A stretch of 64,000 bases of DNA. Source: DASRDE01 sp035938175 (lineage in GTDB: Bacteria; Vulcanimicrobiota; Vulcanimicrobiia; Vulcanimicrobiales; Vulcanimicrobiaceae). Shown piece by piece: positions 42,477 to 51,727 of the stretch (position 1 is the first letter of the stretch; every line of letters begins with the position of its first letter). Both the position numbers and the translations under genes were made by a program. The DNA lies in assembly GCA_035938175.1 (NCBI GenBank), contig DASZHD010000020.1, positions 1 through 64,000 of the forward strand, read 5' to 3'. The notes below the pieces were generated by a model. That model did no database searches and had not been told where the DNA came from. It saw only the letters and a list, made by a program, of their open reading frames with translations.

Positions 42477-43634
42477 TTACTGCAGCCGCTGCGGCTCGGC
42501 CGAGCGCGCGGCATCGATGCGAAGCGGTTCGGCAGATACGTGTTCCTCAGCCTCGATTTGCCTTGCATTCGGCGAACCCGGCGGCGGCTGGTCGAGCGTC
42601 GCGGATGGATTGTGGCTCAGATGATAATGGATCGACCGCGAGTTCAAGAGATTCGTTACCACGCGGCTTCCTTCAAACTCCGCACCGTAGGTCAAACGCG
42701 ACATGCCTTGGCTTTCCATAAACTTGGTCAGCCGCTTGCCGTCTCGCGGGCAATACAGCATCAAAAACCCGCCGCCGCCCGCACCCGCGACCTTGCCGCC
42801 CAGCACGCCATACTCGTCCCTAACGTAATCGTATAAGCGCTCAACGGAAGGAACCGTAACGCTTCCCGAAAGCTGCTTCTTGGCGAGCCAATGCTGATGC
42901 ATGAGTTCCCCGAAGCGATCGAATTCGGCGTCGCGAAACGCTTGGGCGATCTCGTAGCCGATATCTCGAATCCGCAGCAGATTGTCTTCAACCTCGCTCG
43001 GACCCGCGCGAAGCTTTCGGGTTTGTTCGCCCAGAATGTCTGTTGTAGTGCGCTGCACGTGCGTATAGTACAGATGCGTGTTCGCGAGGAAGTCGGCAAT
43101 GGAATAATTCGGCAGCGAGATCCGCTCGATCTTCACTGTCCCATCGCGCCCGATCGTTAGTTCGGTAAGACCGCCGGCGGCCGCCATGTACTGATCCTGC
43201 TTCCCGATCGGTTTGTCCAGGATATCGAGTTCGATGTGGCACGCCTCTTCCGCGATTTCTGCCATGCTCGCAGGTCGCTGCAAGTAGGCCCGGATCGCCG
43301 ATAACAAACCCACCAAATAACAACTCGAAGAGCCCAGACCCGTTCCGGCGGGTAAGTCCGCAACGGAAGCGATTTCTATTGCATCCGTAATACCGTGATG
43401 CCGCAACGCTTCTCGCGCGAGTTCGTGCCGCAAATCGTCGATATGATCGACCGTTTCGCTCTGCGTGTAGTGAAGCCGGATCTTCCGGTCCGCATACGGG
43501 ACGTTGAGCGCAACGTACATGTACTTGTCGATCCCCATTGCGAGCACAAATCCGCCATGCTTACTGTAGAAGCTGGGAAGATCCGTTCCTCCGCCGCCGA
43601 GCGTGATTCGGAATGGAGTGCGAGTGACGATCAT
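42477..43634 (-). CDS. hddA: D-glycero-alpha-D-manno-heptose-7-phosphate kinase-like GHMP kinase
   Basis: This 385-residue GHMP kinase has PFRITLGGGGTDLPSFY (N-terminal motif), LPAGTGLGSSSCY (the ATP-binding motif) and KVAGAGGGGFLMLY (C-terminal motif). The GTDLPS and GLGSSS forms match HddA, which phosphorylates heptose 7-phosphate at C1 in GDP-heptose synthesis. It starts with an ATG preceded by GGAGAAAAA. The last 50 residues are a Pro-rich, probably disordered tail. It lies 10 kb from gmhA and gmhB. Confidence 0.85.
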   Translation of the reverse strand: MIVTRTPFRITLGGGGTDLPSFYSKHGGFVLAMGIDKYMYVALNVPYADRKIRLHYTQSETVDHIDDLRHELAREALRHHGITDAIEIASVADLPAGTGLGSSSCYLVGLLSAIRAYLQRPASMAEIAEEACHIELDILDKPIGKQDQYMAAAGGLTELTIGRDGTVKIERISLPNYSIADFLANTHLYYTHVQRTTTDILGEQTRKLRAGPSEVEDNLLRIRDIGYEIAQAFRDAEFDRFGELMHQHWLAKKQLSGSVTVPSVERLYDYVRDEYGVLGGKVAGAGGGGFLMLYCPRDGKRLTKFMESQGMSRLTYGAEFEGSRVVTNLLNSRSIHYHLSHNPSATLDQPPPGSPNARQIEAEEHVSAEPLRIDAARSAEPQRLQ

Positions 43635-43655
43635 TTTTTCTCCTTGCCCGGAACG

Positions 43656-45200
43656 TTACGCGATCGGCGCTCCGCTGTTCTCCGGCGGCGCGGGCACGTT
43701 GCGTTCGAACTTCTCGAGTATCAGACGAACGGCGATCTTGAGTTCCTCGACGCCGAGCGCCAAGGCGCACGCGATGAACGCAAGCCCGCCGATCGCCATC
43801 TGGCCGAACAGATACCACGCGCGCGAAATCAGCGTCGGCTCGGGCTTGGCACCGAGCGCGGCGATCCAGTGCAGGGTCGCGACCATGATTGCCGCGCTCA
43901 CGCCGATCTTCAGCGCGGACGTGATCAGGGCACGCCAATCGATGTGCCGCACGAGACGTCCCACCAGCACGAGCAGCATCACTGCCTGCAACGATTGGCT
44001 CAGTGAATTCGCGAGCAGCAATCCGCGTGCGCCGAGCGTCGGCAGCCACATCACGGACAGCAGCACGTTCACCACGACCGTGAACACCGAGATGGTAACC
44101 GGCCAACTCGTTTCCCTGCACGCAAACGCGCATCGAGTCAGCACGACGTTTGCGGCGAGCGCCACGAGACCCACGGCGGCAAACGGCAGCAATCCGGCGC
44201 ACAGATCGGTGGCCGACGCCTGAAACGTGCCGCGCTCGAACAGCGTCTGCACCATCGGGTGAGCGAGAACGATCAACGCGCACACGCTGGGAATCGTGAT
44301 GAAGTTGACCAGGCGCAGCCCCATCGTCATACTCTGCCCGACGGCGATGCGGTTGGCGCGCGCGAAATGCGACGCCAAAAGCGGGAAGATGACCGTCGCA
44401 ATCGCCGCGGCGAAAATCTGTTGCGGAAAGTTGACCAGTTTGATCGCGTAGTTCATCCCCGATATGTAACCGGGGCTGAGCGTCGAGGCGAAATAGCGAT
44501 CGAAAAACAGTGCGATTTGGCCTGCCGCCGATCCGACGATAATCGGCCCCAGCAGATCCCACATGCTGCGCAAGCCCGGGTGCCGCAAATCGATCTCGAG
44601 GCGGTATTTGCGCGTCAACAGAAGCGCAGGTGCCTGTACTGCCATCTGCGCGAACAATCCGAGCGCGGTGCCGAGCACGAGGGCGTAGATGCCGAGTTTG
44701 CGATCCAGTGCGATCACGCAAGCGATCGTCACCACGTTCAGAACGATGCCGGTCATCGACGCCGCCCGGAAACGCTGATGAGCGTTCAGGATGGCACTAA
44801 AGACGCCGGATAAGCTCACCGCAACGATGCTCGGAATCAGCCATCGCGTCATGCGGACCGCTACGCCCATTTGGGGCGCCGGAAAACCGTGGGCTATGGT
44901 CGGAACGTAGTACGGGGCCAAGATGTAGCCGAGGACGGCGCACACGCTCAACACGATGAACAGGCCGTTGATGATCGTATTCGCCAGCCGCCACGCCTCG
45001 TCGTCGCGCCCGTGCGCGATATATTCGGTAAACGTGGGGACGAGCGCGCTGACGAGCGCGCCGTTGAAGACTCCGAACAGAATCGTCGGGATCACCGCCG
45101 CCGCAAGAAACGTGTCCATTTCCCACTGCGTGCCGTAATACCGCGCATTGACGACTTCACGGCCGAAGCCCAGCAACGTGGACGCCAGCGTCGCGGCCAT
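43656..45200 (-). CDS. murJ: Lipid II flippase MurJ
   Basis: This protein has 14 predicted hydrophobic segments and typical MurJ elements: GFGREVVNARYYGT near the start, FNGALVSALVPTFTEY and a central PQQIFAAAIATVIFPLLA. It moves lipid II across the inner membrane for peptidoglycan synthesis. The ATG at 45200 gives 514 residues. The N-terminal helix seems to continue in frame to about 45278 (ATVAGSALFVM), where only ATT or CTG could start. It lies within the sugar-transferase operon, so a lipid-linked-oligosaccharide flippase variant is an alternative. Confidence 0.88.
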   Translation of the reverse strand: MAATLASTLLGFGREVVNARYYGTQWEMDTFLAAAVIPTILFGVFNGALVSALVPTFTEYIAHGRDDEAWRLANTIINGLFIVLSVCAVLGYILAPYYVPTIAHGFPAPQMGVAVRMTRWLIPSIVAVSLSGVFSAILNAHQRFRAASMTGIVLNVVTIACVIALDRKLGIYALVLGTALGLFAQMAVQAPALLLTRKYRLEIDLRHPGLRSMWDLLGPIIVGSAAGQIALFFDRYFASTLSPGYISGMNYAIKLVNFPQQIFAAAIATVIFPLLASHFARANRIAVGQSMTMGLRLVNFITIPSVCALIVLAHPMVQTLFERGTFQASATDLCAGLLPFAAVGLVALAANVVLTRCAFACRETSWPVTISVFTVVVNVLLSVMWLPTLGARGLLLANSLSQSLQAVMLLVLVGRLVRHIDWRALITSALKIGVSAAIMVATLHWIAALGAKPEPTLISRAWYLFGQMAIGGLAFIACALALGVEELKIAVRLILEKFERNVPAPPENSGAPIA

Positions 45201-45273
45201 AACGAAAAGCGCCGAACCTGCAACGGTGGCGCGTGTCGCTGTTTCGGCCGGCCGTATCAGCCGCAGCTGCGCT

Positions 45274-45951
45274 CTAATGCGCGCCGTCCTTTCGGATCAC
45301 CGCCGGGATCGTCTTTGCCAGAATTGCGAGATCGCGCAGCGGCGACCACGTATCGATGTATTCGTTGTCCAGGCGCATCCATTCATCGAACGGGACGCCG
45401 CAACGGCCGCCGATCTGCCACAAACACGTAACGCCCGGCCGCACGGTCAAACGGCGCATCGCGTACTCATTGTAGTGTTCCACCTCTGCCGGGAGCGCCG
45501 GGCGCGGGCCTACGAGCGACATCTCGCCGCGAAGGACGTTGAACAAATTCGGAAGTTCGTCGATGCTGGTGCGGCGCAGAAACGGCCCAAGCGGATGCAG
45601 GCGCGGATCGTTACGAATTTTGAAGACCGGACCGTCGAGTTCGTTGAGATGCAGCAGATCGTCGCGCATCCCGTGCGCGCCTTCTACCATCGTACGCAGT
45701 TTGAACATGCGAAAACGGCGGCCGTTCAAGCCGACACGCTCCTGCGAATAGAATGGCTCACCGCGGTCCACGATCATGATAGCGAGGGCCGCCAATGCGA
45801 TTACGGGCAGCGCCAACAGCAGCACGATGCCACCCAGGACGACGTCGGTAACGCGTTTCGCGGCGTGCCAGTACGCGGGTACGCGGCGCGGCCGCGGCAT
45901 CACCCATACGCCGGTCACCGCCCCGACGGATTCGCGATCGGTTACTTGCAT
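45274..45951 (-). CDS. Undecaprenyl-phosphate sugar transferase (WcaJ/WbaP family)
   Basis: This 225-residue bacterial sugar transferase starts a glycan by moving a sugar phosphate to undecaprenyl phosphate. It has RVGLNGRRFRMFKLRTM, LPNLFNVLRGEMSLVGPRP and VTCLWQIGGR, all core PF02397 signatures. An N-terminal membrane helix (about 32-52) fits the short single-helix form. I chose the ATG at 45949-45951, which overlaps the deoB end by 10 bp; upstream in-frame residues are inside deoB. Confidence 0.9.
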   Translation of the reverse strand: MQVTDRESVGAVTGVWVMPRPRRVPAYWHAAKRVTDVVLGGIVLLLALPVIALAALAIMIVDRGEPFYSQERVGLNGRRFRMFKLRTMVEGAHGMRDDLLHLNELDGPVFKIRNDPRLHPLGPFLRRTSIDELPNLFNVLRGEMSLVGPRPALPAEVEHYNEYAMRRLTVRPGVTCLWQIGGRCGVPFDEWMRLDNEYIDTWSPLRDLAILAKTIPAVIRKDGAH

Positions 45952-47072
45952 AACACGCGCTCGAACGCGGATGCAACCGTCTTGCCCACGAAATCCATGC
46001 CCTCGATAACGCCAAGCTCCTTTCCGTTTTGCGCGCTCAAATGAATAAAAGGGACGTATTCGCGCGTGTGATCCGTCCCGGGCGCCGTCGGATCGCACCC
46101 GTGATCGGCAGTGAAGATCACTTCGTCGTCCTCGCGCAGCAACGACTCTAGCCGCGGTACGAGCGCGTCCAGTGCCGCAAGCGCGTCGCCGTAGCCGCGC
46201 ACGTTGCGCCGGTGCCCGTACTTTGAATCGAAATCATTGAGGTTCACAAAAATAAAACCCTGGTCCGCCCGTTCGAGCAGATCGAAGGTCTTGTGCATGG
46301 CATCAAGATTATCGGCGGCGCGCACCGAGCTCTGAATGCCGTGACCACAATAGATATCGCAGATTTTTCCCACGGCGTGAATAGGAACGCCCTTGCCGGC
46401 TAACTCGTCGAGAATAGTCGGCGGCGGTTCGATCGCATAGTCGCGGCGGTTCGCGGTGCGCGTAAAAGAGCCCGGCTTGCCGGTGAACGGACGGGCGATC
46501 ACCCGGTTGACGTTATGGGGAGAAACGAGCATCGCGCGGGCGCGCTCGCACCAGTCATACAGAACCGGCAGCGGTACCACATCCTCGTGAGCGGCGACCT
46601 GAAAAACCGAGTCGGCGGACGTGTACAAAATCGGCCGTCCCGTGGCCATATGTTCCGGACCCAATTCTTCGATGATCTCCGTTCCGGAAGCGGTCTTGTT
46701 TCCAAGCGGCTCTTTTCCGGTAATGGCCGCGAACTCGTCGACGACGTCTTTCGGAAAGCCGTTCGGATACGTCGGAAAAGCGACGTTGGTAATGACTCCG
46801 GCCATCTCCCAATGGCCGGTTATCGTATCTTTGCCTTCGCTTCGTTCCCGAAGCCGCGCGACGCGCGCAGCCGGAGCGCGCGAGGGTTCGACGCCTCGGA
46901 TATCGGTCAGGCAACCAAGCCCTAACCGCGTGAAGTTGGGTAACCGCAAACCGCCGAGGGACCGAGCGACGTTCCCGATGGTATTAGCGCCCGGAGCGTC
47001 ACCAAACCGTTCCGCATCCGGCAATGCACCCACACCCCCCGAATCGAGAACGATTGTCACAAATCGGGTCAT
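45942..47072 (-). CDS. deoB: Phosphopentomutase
   Basis: This 376-residue alkaline-phosphatase-superfamily enzyme interconverts ribose-1-phosphate and ribose-5-phosphate (also deoxyribose forms). It has VLDSGGVGALPDAERFGD (metal Asp and Thr region), SEGKDTITGHWEMAG, DFDSKYGHRR and FTADHGCDPTAPGTDHTRE, all typical of DeoB. The related deoA/pdp gene lies 6 kb downstream on the same strand. It starts with an ATG and leads the operon into the sugar-transferase gene. Confidence 0.95.
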   Translation of the reverse strand: MTRFVTIVLDSGGVGALPDAERFGDAPGANTIGNVARSLGGLRLPNFTRLGLGCLTDIRGVEPSRAPAARVARLRERSEGKDTITGHWEMAGVITNVAFPTYPNGFPKDVVDEFAAITGKEPLGNKTASGTEIIEELGPEHMATGRPILYTSADSVFQVAAHEDVVPLPVLYDWCERARAMLVSPHNVNRVIARPFTGKPGSFTRTANRRDYAIEPPPTILDELAGKGVPIHAVGKICDIYCGHGIQSSVRAADNLDAMHKTFDLLERADQGFIFVNLNDFDSKYGHRRNVRGYGDALAALDALVPRLESLLREDDEVIFTADHGCDPTAPGTDHTREYVPFIHLSAQNGKELGVIEGMDFVGKTVASAFERVLCK

Positions 47073-47196
47073 TTACCCTCACGCGTTTCGCATCGGCCCA
47101 GCAGCGGGCCTGCCCCATATTAGTCTGCCTGCTTAGCCAGCTTGCTTCAATGAAAATAGCATGAGAGATGAAACGCGTTCGTGAATCGGTGCGGCC

Positions 47197-48975
47197 GTGT
47201 TTCGCAAAACCCTCGCGCTGCTAGCGGGCGCCGTGCTTTGCTGCGGTGCGCGCGGCGCAGCGGCAACGCTCATTCGACTCCATGCGACAAAGGTCACATT
47301 CTACTACAACCAATTCCTCGTGGAAGCCGACGGCAACGTCCGATTGACCACGAGCGACGGCATGACGATGAGCGGAGACGCCTTTTCAATGGACTTGAAA
47401 TTGAACCGCTTCGTTCTCGCGGGACACGTGCATCTGCAGAATCCGTCCGGGTCGCAGGACGGCGCGGCGCTTTCCGATTTTTTGGACTTTCATCGCATCT
47501 ATTTTCTGCCGATCGGCTCGGAACCCGACCGGTGGACGTTCGTCGACGGCAATTTCGCCAATCCGGCAAAAGGGCGCGAAATGCCGGGTGACGTTTTCAA
47601 TCTGCCCGACCTGGGTGCGGCGAAGCCGTACCTGTATGCCTCCAGCGCCGTCATCGGCGAACGAACTTTTGCGCGATTCGGCGGCAACAAGGTCGACGTC
47701 TTGAACGGTCTGGGCGCCTACGTTCCGACGCCCTCGTATTACGTGAACTTCTCGACCGACCAGCATTTGGGCACGAATTCGCTGGCCGGCGCGAATTTCG
47801 ACGCGACGTGGTCGCTTGCCGGAAACGCGAATTCGATCAGCGCGCTCCATTTCCGGTACGATACCATTAACAAAACCTATTTGGCATTCGAGCAGCATCT
47901 GAGCGGATCCAAGGCGTACGCGGTCTTTTCGCTCAATCCCATGACCCGTCCGAACAAATTTTGGGATTTGATTCTGTCCGACCAGCCTTCGGAGCGTTTT
48001 CAGGTGAAGACGTTCACGCAGATGAACACGTTTCAGCACGGATTGTCGGAGCCGAGCGTATCGTCGCAGTTTACGATCGTCCAAGCGACGCAAGCCTTTA
48101 CGCAGTCCTTTCTGCAGCTCGGCGCCCAATTCGTCAATTACTCGCTGCTTGCAAACGGCGGACCTCCGCAAGCACCGAACGCAACATACCCCGCCAAGCA
48201 GCATCCGGTATCGCTGAACCTGAGCGCTACGACGTTCGATCACCGGATCGCGCATCTTCCGCTTTACGAGCGCGTCAGCTACGGCTTTGCCTTTCAGCAC
48301 AATTCCTACGGACTGCAAAGCCTCGGAGGCGAGACGTATCCCAGCGTCTGGCAGCACAACCTGGATGTACAGCTCTTCGTTCCATCGTTAAAACTCGGCG
48401 GTAACCCGGTTATTACGAAAAACTATTACGTGAACTTTTCGACCGACAAGAACCGTCTTTGGAATTCCGTGCCGCATTACGTCGACACGACCAATACCAG
48501 CCTGAGCTTGAGCCGCCAGTACGACGCGCATTTTTTGGGATTCTTGAGTTACTCGGTCCTCAACACCGGTGACTATTACGGGGCGCTGCAAAACGCCGTT
48601 TACCCGCCGGCAGTACCGGTGATCGGCGGCGTGCCGTATCCCGGGTATGCCGCATTCCGCGGTTTCGCGACGCTGCGCACGCTTTCGCTGGACGTCGCCT
48701 ACACGAATTCCGGAAACTTTACCGCCTCGATCCTGGCACGGCAGCACCGCGACTTTCCCGCGGCCATTCCCGGGCTTTTCCCGACGCCGATTACCAACGT
48801 GCTGGGGCAAGAGATTCAACCGGCGAGTTATCCGGGCGAACCGCCGTACGACATCAGCGCCGACGTCCGCGCGCGTGTGAACGATCACACAACGATCGAC
48901 ATCTCGCGCGGCTACTACTTCAACTTCGGAAACCGCGGCTGGACGCCGGAGTTCGTCATTCAGGTGACGCAGTGA
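47197..48975 (+). CDS. Secreted outer-membrane barrel protein, OstA/LptD-like
   Basis: The 592-residue protein starts with a GTG and a signal peptide (LALLAGAVLCCGARGAAA). Residues about 25-95 match the OstA-like beta-jellyroll (FYYNQFLVEADGNVRLTTSD, then LAGHVHLQN). The rest is rich in alternating aromatic/hydrophobic strands, as in beta-barrels. YYVNFSTD occurs twice, near residues 181 and 410. LptD inserts LPS into the outer membrane, but a shorter barrel with an OstA domain may have a different role. The following gene overlaps its stop by 4 bp. Confidence 0.72.
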   Translation: MFRKTLALLAGAVLCCGARGAAATLIRLHATKVTFYYNQFLVEADGNVRLTTSDGMTMSGDAFSMDLKLNRFVLAGHVHLQNPSGSQDGAALSDFLDFHRIYFLPIGSEPDRWTFVDGNFANPAKGREMPGDVFNLPDLGAAKPYLYASSAVIGERTFARFGGNKVDVLNGLGAYVPTPSYYVNFSTDQHLGTNSLAGANFDATWSLAGNANSISALHFRYDTINKTYLAFEQHLSGSKAYAVFSLNPMTRPNKFWDLILSDQPSERFQVKTFTQMNTFQHGLSEPSVSSQFTIVQATQAFTQSFLQLGAQFVNYSLLANGGPPQAPNATYPAKQHPVSLNLSATTFDHRIAHLPLYERVSYGFAFQHNSYGLQSLGGETYPSVWQHNLDVQLFVPSLKLGGNPVITKNYYVNFSTDKNRLWNSVPHYVDTTNTSLSLSRQYDAHFLGFLSYSVLNTGDYYGALQNAVYPPAVPVIGGVPYPGYAAFRGFATLRTLSLDVAYTNSGNFTASILARQHRDFPAAIPGLFPTPITNVLGQEIQPASYPGEPPYDISADVRARVNDHTTIDISRGYYFNFGNRGWTPEFVIQVTQ

Positions 48976-49754
48976 TCCGCCGCATAAGCGTATTCGCACT
49001 CCTGGCGGCGATGCTGCTGGGCGCGGCGCCCGCTGCCCCCGTCACCGTGACGGCACAAATCCTGGACTACGAAAAAGGCTACATCTTCTTTACGACCGGC
49101 GACGGCTTTCACGTATCGCCGTCGGTGACGATCACCGGAGGAGAGCCGGCCGCGCGCAGCTACGCCCGCGTGACGTTCGATGAAAATGGAACCGTGACTC
49201 GCATCGAACTCTCGCACACGAAGTTGCCGGCGGAGGGCGACCTGAGCGCGGTAGCGCGTTATGCCGTTGCGCTGTCGAGTCCGGCACCCAACCCCGACCT
49301 GGTCCCCTCGCCCAATCCCGGACGCTGCGCGTCCGTGCGCGCGGGTAAGCTGGTTACCGTCGCGATAACCGCGCAAGTTCCGCCCAGCACCGGACCGACG
49401 GACACCGTGTACATGACGACGGATCAAAGCGGCTGGAACGCGCAAGCGTACCGCCTGGACCGCATCGACGTGTTGCACTACCGGACGATACTCAAGCTGT
49501 ACTCGGGAACCGTCATGCACGTTCTAATGGACCGCGGCTCCACGCAATCGATTCAAGTCGGAGAGAACGGCATCGAAATCAAGCCGTTTCTGCTGTGCAT
49601 CGCCGACGAGGACGTGCAGGCGTTCCACGTGACCGTTTACCGCTGGGGCGACGAAGGCTCGGGTCCGGCGCAGACGATTCCGCAATCCTTGCCCACGCCG
49701 TTCAATCCCTCGCCGTTCCAGACGCCGCCGCCGTTTCCGACCCCGCATCCGTAA
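48972..49754 (+). CDS. Secreted protein of unknown function
   Basis: The 260-residue product starts with GTG and a signal peptide (ISVFALLAAMLLGAAPAAP). It has two beta-rich parts, a Pro-rich linker (SSPAPNPDLVPSPNPG, about 98-113) and a Pro-rich tail (PSPFQTPPPFPTPHP). No family is recognised. It is coupled to the OstA-like barrel by a 4-bp overlap (GTGA), so the two may work together at the outer membrane. Confidence 0.65.
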   Translation: MIRRISVFALLAAMLLGAAPAAPVTVTAQILDYEKGYIFFTTGDGFHVSPSVTITGGEPAARSYARVTFDENGTVTRIELSHTKLPAEGDLSAVARYAVALSSPAPNPDLVPSPNPGRCASVRAGKLVTVAITAQVPPSTGPTDTVYMTTDQSGWNAQAYRLDRIDVLHYRTILKLYSGTVMHVLMDRGSTQSIQVGENGIEIKPFLLCIADEDVQAFHVTVYRWGDEGSGPAQTIPQSLPTPFNPSPFQTPPPFPTPHP

Positions 49755-49886
49755 GACCCTAACATACCTTTAGCTCAGGCTGTACGCATCGACACGCCGT
49801 CATAATGTCGTTTCCTTCACAGCATTCGTTAAGGAAATACCGTCCTGCCGACGATAGAAAGCTGGGGAGATGGAACGGGTACGATC

Positions 49887-51272
49887 ATGCGCGTCCGGCA
49901 TTTAAAGATGTCTCATTTGGTGCTTTGCAGCGCCGTTTTTTCGGTGCTTTCCGGCTGCGGCGGCGGGGGCGCAGGCACGGTACTGCCGGGATCTTCGCCG
50001 ACGCCGAACGTGTCGGGGACGAGCAGTCCGTCGGGCAACACCACCGGTCTGATTCCCACGGACGGTCCGATCAAACACGTCGTCATCATCGTTCAAGAGA
50101 ACCGCACGCCGGATAATCTGTTCAACGGCCTACCCGGCGCGGACACGATGCGCACCGCGAAAACGCACAACGGCAAGACGATGCAGCTTTTGCCGTCGAC
50201 CGTCGGCGCATCGAACGATCCGTGTCATTTTCACAATTGCTGGGTCACCGATTACGACAACGGCAAGATGGACGGCTTCGATGTCGCGCGCGCTGCGGAC
50301 GGAACCGCACCGATGACGTACATTCCGCAGTCCAACGTGCAGCCGTACTGGACGCTGGCCGAAAATTACGCGTTCGCGGATCGCATGTTCGCCTCCAACA
50401 CCGGGCCGAGCTTTCCCGCGCATTTGTACTTGATCGCCGGACAAGCCTCGGGCGTCGACTCGTTGCCGTGGAACAACGGTAACGATCTTTCGAACGGCGG
50501 GCTCTGGAGCTGCGGCGCGTCGCCCGGTACGGAAGTCGGAACCCTTTTGCCGAACGGGCAAAACGGACCGAACGTGTTTCCGTGTTTCGACTTTCCGACG
50601 CTTGCCGACGACATGGCCGCGCACGGCGAAACGTGGCGCTATTACGCCCCCGCGATCCACGCGGACACCGGCTACGTGTGGTCGGCGTATTCCGCGATCA
50701 AACACGTCTTCTTCAATCCGGCCATGTGGGGCAACGTCGTCTCGCCGGAAACGACGGTTCTCACCGATGCCGCAAAGGGCAACCTGGCCGACGTTACTTG
50801 GGTTACGCCGAAGCTCGTCAATTCGGATCACGGCACGACCTGGGGTCACGACGGCGGCGGCCCGGACTGGGTCGCATCGGTCGTGAACGCAATCGGCAAC
50901 GGGCCGGACTGGAATTCGACGGCGATTTTTATCACGTGGGATGAGTGGGGCGGTTATTACGATCACGTCGTTCCGCCGCACGTCGACTATATGGGACTCG
51001 GTTTTCGAGTACCGCTCATCGTCGTATCACCGTACGCCAAGCGCGGATACGTTTCACACGTCACGCACGAGTTCGGGAGCATTCTCCATTTCACGGAAGA
51101 GACGTTCGGTATTCCGAGCCTGGGAACGCGCGACGCGCTCTCGGACGATCTCGGCGACATGTTCGACTTCAAGCAGACGCCGGCAAAGTTCCAAACCGTT
51201 CGTACGCTGCGCAACGCGGCCGACTTCCTGCGCGAAGCGCCTGCCATGCAACCGACCGACGACGACGGCTAG
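49887..51272 (+). CDS. Phosphoesterase-family lipoprotein (phospholipase C/acid phosphatase-like)
   Basis: This 461-residue protein has a lipobox (SVLSGCGGG) and the PF04185 phosphoesterase core: HVVIIVQENRTPDNLF, SFPAHLYLIAGQASG, FITWDEWGGYYDHVVPP and GFRVPLIVVSPYAKRGYVSH. The family covers phospholipase C and acid phosphatases of the alkaline-phosphatase superfamily. The two Asp/Glu/His metal sites appear present. It converges on the small lipoprotein gene with a 4-bp overlap. Substrate is unknown; an environmental phosphate-release role is plausible. Confidence 0.88.
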   Translation: MRVRHLKMSHLVLCSAVFSVLSGCGGGGAGTVLPGSSPTPNVSGTSSPSGNTTGLIPTDGPIKHVVIIVQENRTPDNLFNGLPGADTMRTAKTHNGKTMQLLPSTVGASNDPCHFHNCWVTDYDNGKMDGFDVARAADGTAPMTYIPQSNVQPYWTLAENYAFADRMFASNTGPSFPAHLYLIAGQASGVDSLPWNNGNDLSNGGLWSCGASPGTEVGTLLPNGQNGPNVFPCFDFPTLADDMAAHGETWRYYAPAIHADTGYVWSAYSAIKHVFFNPAMWGNVVSPETTVLTDAAKGNLADVTWVTPKLVNSDHGTTWGHDGGGPDWVASVVNAIGNGPDWNSTAIFITWDEWGGYYDHVVPPHVDYMGLGFRVPLIVVSPYAKRGYVSHVTHEFGSILHFTEETFGIPSLGTRDALSDDLGDMFDFKQTPAKFQTVRTLRNAADFLREAPAMQPTDDDG

Positions 51273-51703
51273 CGAATACTGACCGAAACGTTGCGCGACG
51301 CGGAAAGGCCCGCCGGATTGCGCGCAACGACTTGCGCGGTGTAGGTGCCGGCAAGGAAGAACGGGATATGCGGAAGCGTGTAACTCAGTGCAAAAACGCC
51401 GGGTTCGCGCTGCGGTATCGGCGCGGAACGGCCGCCGAATTGCACGCGTACGTCGCTGACGTTCGTCGACGTTACGATCGTACCGGTCACCGTTTCCCCA
51501 CTGTGAAACACCGAATCGCTCAACTGCACCGCGAGGATTTGCGGCGGCGCTTCGGTCGGTAATACCAGCGGCGTCGGAACCGCTGCAAGCGGGGACGCGG
51601 CGGAGGAAGCGGGTGTTTGCGCGTGCGGCGCGCATGCAGCCAAAAGCGCTGCGATTGCCCAGACGGCGCTTCGTTTCCAGGGGGTGCTTCGATTCCTCAG
51701 CAT
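51269..51703 (-). CDS. Small lipoprotein with Ig-like domain (paralog 1)
   Basis: This 144-residue protein has a lipobox signal (WAIAALLAACAPHA), a Pro/Ala linker and a C-terminal beta-sandwich domain of about 85 residues: FHSGETVTGTIVTSTNVSDV, then IPFFLAGTYTAQVVARN. The neighbouring gene has the same C-terminal domain. The start codon lies inside a copy of the 21-bp repeat, so its first residues (MLRNRST) are repeat-derived. An alternative start downstream is not obvious. Confidence 0.7.
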   Translation of the reverse strand: MLRNRSTPWKRSAVWAIAALLAACAPHAQTPASSAASPLAAVPTPLVLPTEAPPQILAVQLSDSVFHSGETVTGTIVTSTNVSDVRVQFGGRSAPIPQREPGVFALSYTLPHIPFFLAGTYTAQVVARNPAGLSASRNVSVSIR

Positions 51704-51707
51704 GACG
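51685..51707 (-). repeat. Single copy of the 21-bp repeat overlapping a start codon
   Basis: On the minus strand the sequence CGTCATGCTGAGGAATCGAA followed by GCACC differs at one base from the unit at 4111-4135. The ATG of the lipoprotein gene is the ATG inside GTCATGCTGAGG. One copy only. Confidence 0.8.
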
Positions 51708-51727
51708 ATGATAGGTTCACGTCCGTA

